A stretch of 10,038 bases of DNA, taken from positions 1 to 10,038 of the forward strand of contig SLIC01000277.1 of NCBI GenBank assembly GCA_007135845.1, written 5' to 3'. Below, in pieces: positions 1 to 4,749 of the stretch (position 1 is the first letter of the stretch; every line of letters starts with the position of its first letter). The translations under genes were made by a program, and so were the position numbers. A model generated the notes under the pieces. It searched no databases. It saw nothing but the letters and a program-made list of their open reading frames with translations, and was not told the origin of the DNA. The DNA comes from Candidatus Brevefilum sp. GTDB taxonomy: Bacteria; Chloroflexota; Anaerolineae; Anaerolineales; Anaerolineaceae.

Positions 1-395
1 GGATGGGTGCTGGCAATTTCCCTTAGACGTGCTTCACACCATTGGATGATGGCATTTTCGATACCTTGACCGCGCCAATCGGGCATAACATTGACAAAAT
101 GACTGTAAAGGCGATCATTTGGGTCTTCCTCCTGCCACCATGTCACCCGTGCATAGGCGACCAGTTCGCCATGAACCTCGGCCATGATCATATCTTGATA
201 GGGATCACAATTTGTGAGGTGATTATAGTCATGCTTCAAATCTTCCAGAGTTTCGCCGCTTTCTTGTTTGTCAGCGATTGCTGCTGCATCGATGATTTTT
301 ATCATCAGTGGAAAGTCAGATTCGCCTAGGAATTTTCTAAAAATAAGGCCTTCGATTTTTGGTGAAAAATCTAAGATGATATGTTCTTTCTTCAT
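1..395 (-). CDS. GNAT family N-acetyltransferase, partial (C-terminus off the left edge)
   Basis: The first 131 codons of a minus-strand gene are visible, beginning MKKEHIILDF at an ATG at 395. A GGAGA Shine-Dalgarno lies 7 nt upstream (403-407). The fold pattern is GNAT: an opening strand (GLIFRKF), a helix, then a strand pair around MIMAEVHGELVAYARV (about residues 69-84). A motif A-like segment follows near residues 100-117 (FVNVMPDWRGQGIENAII). That segment carries R-G-Q-G, but Glu stands where the second Gly/Ala of the acetyl-CoA loop usually lies. Members of the superfamily move an acyl group from acyl-CoA to an amine; the substrate cannot be told. The neighbouring gene at 776-1774 is the same kind of protein, so this is probably a second two-domain GNAT whose C-terminal half lies outside. 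It could be co-transcribed with that neighbour or use its own promoter in the 380-bp gap, where I see no clear one. Confidence 0.82.
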   Translation of the reverse strand, partial: MKKEHIILDFSPKIEGLIFRKFLGESDFPLMIKIIDAAAIADKQESGETLEDLKHDYNHLTNCDPYQDMIMAEVHGELVAYARVTWWQEEDPNDRLYSHFVNVMPDWRGQGIENAIIQWCEARLREIASTH

Positions 396-443
396 TGTGT
401 TATCTCCATAATTCTGTATTTTTAATCATAATAAATATTCTTA

Positions 444-592
444 CAGGGCAGGGTGATAAGCACCCCCAACAGATTGGTGAAAGTTTTTCATTCACGTTGG
501 TACAAACCTCACGTTGTATTGTTTTCGGGAACAAAAACCAACTTGAATGTGTGACCTGAACCAGGTCTGTTTCACCCAGCCCTGCGGGGTGA
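444..592. repeat. ~150-bp imperfect palindrome / possible structured RNA
   Basis: Nested complementary segments fill most of the gap between the two GNAT genes. CAGGGC-A-GGGTGA (444-456) pairs with TCACCC-A-GCCCTG (572-584), 12 of 13 positions. AACAGA (468-473) pairs with TCTGTT (566-571). CATTCACGTTGGT (489-501) pairs with ACCAACTTGAATG (537-549), 12 of 13. The apex can close by TTGTT (519-523) with AACAA (530-534). Each arm also carries a side hairpin: TGAAA/TTTCA (478-490) and GACCTG/CAGGTC (553-567). Competing local hairpins exist at both ends: GGGTG/CACCC (451-465) and TCACCC/GGGTGA (572-592). No U-run follows on either strand, so it is not a simple terminator. It lies 48 bp upstream of the partial GNAT start. 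It could be a leader RNA for that gene, a MITE or REP-like mobile repeat, or a cruciform. I recognise no Rfam class and see no clear target-site duplication. Confidence 0.7.
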
Positions 593-604
593 TTTTCGTG
601 GATA

Positions 605-619
605 TTAATATCTTATCAT
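605..619 (-). other. 4-codon ORF behind a strong Shine-Dalgarno
   Basis: On the minus strand AAGGAG (627-632) stands 7 nt before an ATG at 619. The frame reads Met-Ile-Arg-Tyr and stops at TAA (605-607). The palindromic element begins 13 bp further on. It could be an upstream ORF in the leader of the partial GNAT gene, or the remaining start of a gene broken by insertion of the palindrome. The Shine-Dalgarno is better than those of several real genes here, but so short an ORF cannot be proven from sequence. The rest of the gap (633-775) holds no gene I can support. Confidence 0.3.
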
Positions 620-775
620 CGTCTTTCTCCTTATCTCTCACAATTCTGGCAGTGAAGTCTCGATCAACCAAATGTTGTCACTATAGATAACAGTCCATCG
701 GCATCGGTGAGCATTGCGCTTTGAAAAAGAATTATTCCAAAGGTGCCGGACAAAAATGAATTGAGAGGTTTCTTC

Positions 776-1774
776 CTATGCAGTAGCCAGGTCTTTTCCA
801 GGACGCAGCTCCATTTCATAAGTATCAAATTGTTGGGTCACGTGCATGCCGGCTTTTTCATATAGACGGGTGGCGTTTGTCAGGCTGGCAGCGTCAACCG
901 CCAAACCTGAACGTTTCTTCCCGCGTTGATAGAACTCGGCAAAGGCGGTCAGCAATAAAGCCATTCCCAACCCCTGGCGGCGCCATGGTTTACGGACACA
1001 AAGCTGGCTGACCCAACCCATATCTGGATCTTCAACTGTTTTGGACTCGCAACGGCAGATCCCAGCAATCTGATCACCGGATTTGGCCAGAAACCACAAA
1101 GAGGGGTCAAAATCCTTATCGTGCTCCAGGAAGTGCTGCCACTGGATCACAGCCTCTTCAATTGGCCGGTCTACGTGACCCCAATGGTCCTTAAAGCCGT
1201 CGTCCATGGCAATCAATGTGTCTTTAAGCTCTGTATCGATGTCAATGGGCATGACGGCAATTCCAGCTGGCAACTCAGGCGCGATGGGTTTATCTTTGAG
1301 TTCGATCTCCATCTGAACGAAGTGCCTGACCAACTCAAAGCCATAGGATTCCAACGCTTTCTTGCGAGGAATATCCTTGTTAGATGTTCCCTGTGACATG
1401 ATTACTCGTGAACCCTGAGGCGCAAGATTAATTCGTTTCCGGGCTAGATTTTCTGCCCATGTCAGCATCTGGTGATATTGCACGTCATCCCAATGATCTG
1501 GATGCATGACGCCAAAGGTATATTTGGTCACATGCGGCTTTGAAATATCCCAAACATCAATGTAACCGATGATTTTTCCGTGCTCATCTTCCACAACACG
1601 GATCATCTCTTCAACTTTCAAGCCTGGTGATGTCCATTCATTCATCAGGTCATTCAGATCGCAATTATCCCAACCAAACAGGGCCTGGGAGCAAGCGTTG
1701 AATAAGTCGACGGTTTCCTGGGCATCCTCCATGGTAAAGGGTCGCAATTTTGTGGCTAAGATTGTGTTTTCCAT
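776..1774 (-). CDS. Tandem-domain GNAT N-acetyltransferase
   Basis: A 332-residue protein made of two GNAT domains, about residues 8-160 and 170-325. The C-terminal domain has a full acetyl-CoA-binding motif A (about 255-276, core RRQGLGMAL) and motif B (about 293-310, DAASLTNATRLYEKAGM). The N-terminal motif A region (GVMHPDHWDDVQYHQML) lacks the Gly-rich loop, so only the C-terminal domain is likely to be catalytic. This is common in double GNATs such as mycothiol synthase MshD, but I see nothing that assigns that activity; the substrate is unknown. The start chosen is the ATG at 1774, with AGGAG (1780-1784) 5 nt upstream, because the first GNAT strand begins a few residues later. An in-frame ATG at 1828 has its own GGAG at 4-nt spacing and would add 18 polar residues. 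The leader holds a small ORF and two terminator-like hairpins, which suggests controlled read-through. Downstream lies a paralogous partial GNAT. Confidence 0.87.
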   Translation of the reverse strand: MENTILATKLRPFTMEDAQETVDLFNACSQALFGWDNCDLNDLMNEWTSPGLKVEEMIRVVEDEHGKIIGYIDVWDISKPHVTKYTFGVMHPDHWDDVQYHQMLTWAENLARKRINLAPQGSRVIMSQGTSNKDIPRKKALESYGFELVRHFVQMEIELKDKPIAPELPAGIAVMPIDIDTELKDTLIAMDDGFKDHWGHVDRPIEEAVIQWQHFLEHDKDFDPSLWFLAKSGDQIAGICRCESKTVEDPDMGWVSQLCVRKPWRRQGLGMALLLTAFAEFYQRGKKRSGLAVDAASLTNATRLYEKAGMHVTQQFDTYEMELRPGKDLATA

Positions 1775-1873
1775 CGTTTCTCCTATCTTATTGTTGTTCA
1801 AACTTCTCTCGATAATTTCTGTCACCATTTTTCTCCATTTTACAAAAATTCATCCATGTATACCGCAAAGTTC

Positions 1874-1908
1874 AAAAAGCCACGGCATTGATGGGTATCC
1901 CGTGGCTT
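1874..1908 (-). terminator. Terminator-like hairpin 2 in the GNAT leader
   Basis: A 9-bp perfect stem, AAGCCACGG (1877-1885) with CCGTGGCTT (1900-1908), has a 14-nt loop. On the minus strand it is followed by a short T-run (TTTTT, the first two bases in the stem). It lies 100 bp upstream of the chosen GNAT start, so as a terminator it would act within the leader rather than at a gene end. The short T-run makes it weaker than hairpin 1. Confidence 0.55.
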
Positions 1909-1954
1909 GAGGTGATTTTTTAGCTTTTTAAGAAGGGGGACTTCTGTTAGAAAC

Positions 1955-1988
1955 AAAAAAGCCACGGGGTGTGGAGTTTGCCCGTGGC
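1955..1988 (-). terminator. Rho-independent terminator hairpin 1 in the GNAT leader
   Basis: An 8-bp perfect, GC-rich stem, GCCACGGG (1961-1968) with CCCGTGGC (1981-1988), has a 12-nt loop. It is followed on the minus strand by six T residues (1960-1955). It begins 22 bp after the stop of the 32-codon ORF. Its stem is nearly the same as that of the hairpin 53 bp further on, so each arm could pair with its own partner or with the other hairpin. A small hairpin AGAAG/CTTCT (1931-1945) lies between them. Confidence 0.75.
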
Positions 1989-2010
1989 CCAGTTACCGAT
2001 TTAGGTAAGG

Positions 2011-2109
2011 CTAATTAACAACAGGCGCACTCCGCGCAGGCAGTTCACGTCCGACGGTATCGCCGGATTTAAACCGAAGCATTTGGATGATGAAAAATGC
2101 GTTGTTCAT
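2011..2109 (-). CDS. Small ORF (32 aa), possible leader peptide
   Basis: The ORF begins MNNAFFIIQMLRFKSG and ends PARSAPVVN before TAG. It has a hydrophobic N-terminal stretch and a basic, Pro-containing tail. An AAGGA Shine-Dalgarno (2120-2124) lies 10 nt upstream, a little far. A good promoter lies 60-100 bp upstream and a terminator starts 22 bp downstream, so it sits in a complete transcription unit. The GNAT gene follows on the same strand beyond two terminators. That fits either a regulatory leader peptide, as in ribosome-mediated attenuation of resistance genes, or an independent small protein. There is no run of one amino acid as in amino-acid attenuators. I recognise no family. A ribosomal peptide precursor is possible but no maturation enzyme is nearby. 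Confidence 0.5.
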   Translation of the reverse strand: MNNAFFIIQMLRFKSGDTVGRELPARSAPVVN

Positions 2110-2177
2110 GCGGGTGCTATCCTTTCTTGTAGAATTCCAGAAATAATGCCTTCCAGAAGGCTTGTTTCAACATGATG

Positions 2178-2207
2178 AGTTTATCATATTAATCTGATGG
2201 CTGTCAA
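2178..2207 (-). promoter_or_regulatory. Sigma-70-type promoter for the small ORF / GNAT leader
   Basis: On the minus strand a perfect -35 TTGACA (2202-2207) is followed after 18 bp by TAAACT (2178-2183), a 4-of-6 match to the -10. Transcription would start near 2171, giving about 60 nt of 5' leader before the 32-codon ORF. That leader holds a direct repeat TTCCAGAA (2135-2142 and 2151-2158) and a short hairpin GCCTT/AAGGC (2148-2161). Either could be regulatory. Confidence 0.6.
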
Positions 2208-2245
2208 GAGAAATTTTGTGAATTATGAGGAGAATTTGAGTGAAA

Positions 2246-3205
2246 TTAGTGTTTCTTAATAAAACCAAGATAGACGACGAGTATAAGACCAAGCCCACTA
2301 ATTAAGATTAACCCCAGGCCAACATTTTTTCCATTACCCAGGGCTAAGTGGAGGGTTGAGGGTGGTGTGGTAGGTGTGGCAGTTGGTGCGGGTGTGCGGG
2401 TTGGGACGGGAGTCATCGTGGGGCGCGGTTGGGTCGGTGTGGGTGTCCCTGGTTCTGGAGTATCGGTTGGTGGCAGGGTGGGTGTTGGATCGGAGGCAGC
2501 TTGAATAGTCAATTCCTGACCGACAAAGACTGCGGTTGTACCCTGGCTTAAGCCAGAATTACGCAAGATTTGGTCAATGGGCACATCGTAAGCCTGGGCG
2601 ATAGTCCATAAGGTATCACCGGATTGCACGATGTGAATAATGCCCCCTTCTGGATCAGGTGTGCTGGTGATGATTTGGGAGACAGCAATGGGTTGTTGTT
2701 GGGTGTTTTGTGCTGTTATACCGCTGGTATGGATCACCGGCGCTGGCTGGTTAACTGAACTGCCATCTGGAAGAACGTTTAAGGTGTAGTAGACTCTTCC
2801 GTCAGCCACGGACACCCCAGCACCTACTCTTCCAGATGTGTATCCGGTCATCGTCTGCCAGTGGATCCAATCCGCCCAGATGACATAAACACATTGATGA
2901 ACGGACATATCATTACCCACAGCAACATTCTCTTTAATGCCATATTGAATGGATGTGGATCCATCTGCCCTAGTATGAGTCCACCTGCCCAGAGAAGCCA
3001 TATAATCGCTGTGGCTTTGGGCAAAACTCATCAAGAAACTGTCGACAACGTAGGGGGCTAAGCCCTGGTCTCTACGCAATTGATTGACTGTGTTGATCAA
3101 ATCTGTCGGCGTACCAGCCTGGGCTGATACTGGTTGAACGCTTGCCAGGGTTGTTAACATTAATATGAGAAGAAAAATGACTAAATACCGTGCACTTGTC
3201 TGCAT
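2246..3205 (-). CDS. Secreted CAP (YkwD-type) + LysM protein with C-terminal membrane anchor
   Basis: A 319-residue surface protein. Residues 1-28 form a signal peptide (basic start, hydrophobic core about 8-23, VSA cleavage site before Gln29). A CAP/SCP domain spans about 33-146, with the family's conserved polar residues visible as His65 or His77 (WTHT), Glu92 (KENVAVG) and His115 (ADWIHW). One LysM repeat follows at about 189-235 (IHIVQSGDTLWTIAQAY...GQELTIQ), a peptidoglycan or glycan binder. A Pro/Thr-rich linker (about 237-284) and a single membrane helix (about 294-315) ending in a Lys-Lys-His tail complete it. It is probably exported and held at the cell surface. The biochemical role of bacterial CAP domains is not settled, so no enzyme activity is claimed. 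The ATG at 3205 is preferred because it gives a normal signal peptide and lies just after a TATAAT. A start at 3232 adds 9 residues. Neither has a Shine-Dalgarno. Confidence 0.88.
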   Translation of the reverse strand: MQTSARYLVIFLLILMLTTLASVQPVSAQAGTPTDLINTVNQLRRDQGLAPYVVDSFLMSFAQSHSDYMASLGRWTHTRADGSTSIQYGIKENVAVGNDMSVHQCVYVIWADWIHWQTMTGYTSGRVGAGVSVADGRVYYTLNVLPDGSSVNQPAPVIHTSGITAQNTQQQPIAVSQIITSTPDPEGGIIHIVQSGDTLWTIAQAYDVPIDQILRNSGLSQGTTAVFVGQELTIQAASDPTPTLPPTDTPEPGTPTPTQPRPTMTPVPTRTPAPTATPTTPPSTLHLALGNGKNVGLGLILISGLGLILVVYLGFIKKH

Positions 3206-3214
3206 GATGGCATT

Positions 3215-3220
3215 ATTATA
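3215..3220 (-). promoter_or_regulatory. -10 box just upstream of the CAP/LysM gene
   Basis: A perfect TATAAT on the minus strand lies 9 bp before the ATG at 3205. Transcription would begin only a few bases before that codon, giving a leaderless or nearly leaderless mRNA, which fits the lack of a Shine-Dalgarno. No convincing -35 is present at 17-18 bp, so this is uncertain. Confidence 0.4.
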
Positions 3221-3258
3221 GCTTGTTTGCATAAAAAGGGCGATTTTGTGGCTTAAAT

Positions 3259-3289
3259 ATCGGTTTAGAAAGGCTTCAAGAAACCCGAT
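3259..3289. terminator. Hairpin between membrane-protein and CAP/LysM genes
   Basis: ATCGGTTT (3259-3266) pairs with AAACCCGAT (3281-3289) with one bulged base, around a 14-nt loop. It lies after the minus-strand membrane-protein gene and before the next promoter, where a terminator is expected. The U-run on the minus strand is poor (ATTT), so the call is weak. Confidence 0.3.
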
Positions 3290-3359
3290 GTTTTATTGTT
3301 GCTCAGTCCTCTTGAAGATAAAAAAGAAAAGTATGTCTGGTTAAAATTTGTTCTCAGAG

Positions 3360-4340
3360 TTAATTGATATCACAAATTGGTGCCTGTCCTTGTGAGACTC
3401 GATACAACTCTATAAATCCATCAGTTGCTATGATTGAGGCAAAGGCAATGGTTCCCAATTTACCGCCAGCGCCGCCCAAAAGCGGTGTTGCGAAGGCGAA
3501 CAAAACACCTGTGAATAAACCTGCAACCAGCATGCCCCACATTTTTGGACAGCGTTTGGTATTCGACATGCCAGTGTAACTGGCACAGGTTGCCACAATG
3601 GCGAGCGTGACGCCAAGTTGGGGGAAGAGCACCGGCAGGGTCAAACCTGAAAGTAAACCCACCGCACCGGATGCCAGAACGGGGCCATTTTTTAAATTGC
3701 AGTTAAGGTGCAAGGTAAGCGGTGCAGCAATCAATGCAACGACTAAAAAATAGAAATTAGTTGTCCAACCGGCAACCGGTGTGATCAGAAACTCCCTGCC
3801 GAGACTGAAAGCCGCAGTGCTGGCGCCGATGAAGGCGATTGTCCCGAGTTTTCCTCCAAATCCGCTAAAAACATCCCTGGTGATCACGAAAACAATGCCA
3901 GCAAATGAGCTGGCCAGAATCATTTCCGCATAGCTGAAAAACAGCACGTTTGATGACATGCCAACAAAAGCACCACAATAAGCAGGGACACTATACTTGG
4001 GTGCGATCATGGCAGCCAGGATACCGATCACAGCAGCGGCAATAACCGCGCCTAAACCAATATCAATGGATAAATAGAATGTGGTCAAACCACCAATGAC
4101 GACAGCTAAGAATTCATAAACCTTGATTGAAAATTTGACTGGCTTGATTGTCTGGGTAAGAAGATCTTTGATTTCAAAATATAAGGCGATAATCGTGCCG
4201 ATTGTGACAATTGTGGCAAAGATTCCTGCTGCTGGATGGGCTATCCACGCCTCCTGAGTGGCAGAAATAAGTAAGAGCATGGTCATGACCGTTAACAGGA
4301 AAAACCCGGTGAGTGGTATTGCTTTGGATGAATTTCTCAT
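3360..4340 (-). CDS. Polytopic membrane protein of unknown function with internal duplication
   Basis: A 326-residue, strongly hydrophobic protein with roughly eight to ten possible membrane segments and a short polar C-terminal tail (about 312-326). I do not recognise the family. The clear feature is an internal repeat. Residues 127-170 and 257-300 align without gaps over 44 positions with 18 identities. Each repeat opens with GMS (127-129, 257-259) and closes with an identical GGKLGTIAF (162-170, 292-300). A Cys lies 5 residues before each GMS (Cys122, Cys252). Upstream of these, GAVIAAAVIGILAAMIAP (97-114) resembles GPVLASGAVGLLSGLTLP (219-236) with a different offset. Such repeats are typical of transporters and channels with two-fold pseudo-symmetry, where Gly-rich loops can line the path; a transport role here is only an inference. 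No good Shine-Dalgarno precedes the ATG at 4340. The promoter lies close upstream under a 24-bp near-palindrome. Confidence 0.83.
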   Translation of the reverse strand: MRNSSKAIPLTGFFLLTVMTMLLLISATQEAWIAHPAAGIFATIVTIGTIIALYFEIKDLLTQTIKPVKFSIKVYEFLAVVIGGLTTFYLSIDIGLGAVIAAAVIGILAAMIAPKYSVPAYCGAFVGMSSNVLFFSYAEMILASSFAGIVFVITRDVFSGFGGKLGTIAFIGASTAAFSLGREFLITPVAGWTTNFYFLVVALIAAPLTLHLNCNLKNGPVLASGAVGLLSGLTLPVLFPQLGVTLAIVATCASYTGMSNTKRCPKMWGMLVAGLFTGVLFAFATPLLGGAGGKLGTIAFASIIATDGFIELYRVSQGQAPICDIN

Positions 4341-4356
4341 ATGCTTGATTGCTTCT

Positions 4357-4387
4357 GTATTATTGATCGATTAATAATACATTTCAA
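4357..4387 (-). promoter_or_regulatory. Promoter with overlapping 24-bp near-palindrome (operator candidate)
   Basis: On the minus strand TTGAAA (4382-4387, 5 of 6 to the -35) is followed after 17 bp by AATAAT (4359-4364, 5 of 6 to the -10). The start would lie near 4352, about 12 nt before the membrane-protein ATG. From 4357 to 4380 the sequence is palindromic at 22 of 24 positions: GTATTATT and AATAATAC arms around a central ATCGAT. It covers the -10 and the whole spacer, the classic position for a repressor dimer. Confidence 0.6.
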
Positions 4388-4570
4388 CACTTTCTTTATT
4401 TTCATTAATCATTTTCATCAACCCAGCAGTGTGGAATCTTCTGCTTAAGGTTAGATTGGTGAACAAGAAAAGTTTGTAACCAGGTTGATTTTCGATATTG
4501 TAGTGACTTAGTAAGGATCTGGTTATCTTTTTGTTGATAAAAGGTCACAGACTTAAAAAATCACCCACAC

Positions 4571-4600
4571 ATTATAACGCAAACTTACCTGTCACTCCAA
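4571..4600 (-). promoter_or_regulatory. Possible distal promoter upstream of the membrane-protein gene
   Basis: On the minus strand TTGGAG (4595-4600) and a perfect TATAAT (4571-4576) are 18 bp apart. It would give a leader of roughly 220 nt before the membrane-protein ATG. The leader contains short complementary segments such as TTATC/GATAA but no structure I recognise. The rest of the 409-bp divergent region shows no supported gene and no T-box signature for serS. Confidence 0.3.
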
Positions 4601-4708
4601 GTTGTTTGAACAAAACAAGCAAATCAAGCAACTTGATCTATTAAGGAATGCGTCCTATTTAACAAATGACATTAAGCATGATTAGCAAAACGAGAGTTTA
4701 GATTAAGG

Positions 4709-4739
4709 TACAATCAATCCAAACCCAATGAATTGGAGG
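4709..4739 (+). promoter_or_regulatory. -10 box and Shine-Dalgarno of serS
   Basis: TACAAT (4709-4714) is a 5-of-6 match to the -10. The -35 region is poor. The expected start near 4721 leaves a leader of about 30 nt containing GGAGG (4735-4739), 10 nt before the serS ATG. A small CCAAT/ATTGG hairpin includes the first bases of that Shine-Dalgarno. Confidence 0.42.
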
Positions 4740-4749
4740 ATTCATCAAA

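Noticed and set aside
444..592. T-box, TPP or other known riboswitch in the GNAT gap.
   Set aside because: No T-box AGGGTGG-ACCGCG core and no conserved TPP or other aptamer signature could be found; only generic pairing is visible.
420..610. A ~70-codon open frame on the minus strand through the palindrome (contains GETDLVQVTH and SSWFLFPKTI).
   Set aside because: It has no start codon of its own, its composition follows the palindrome, and the segment is better explained by nested complementarity.
2340..2480. Low-complexity GTGTGGG-type repeats that look like a tandem array.
   Set aside because: They are the codons of the Pro/Thr linker of the CAP/LysM protein, not a separate repeat element.
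4668..4703. An 11-codon ORF upstream of serS as a leader peptide.
   Set aside because: It lies upstream of the likely serS transcription start, has no Shine-Dalgarno at a useful distance, and is followed by no terminator hairpin.
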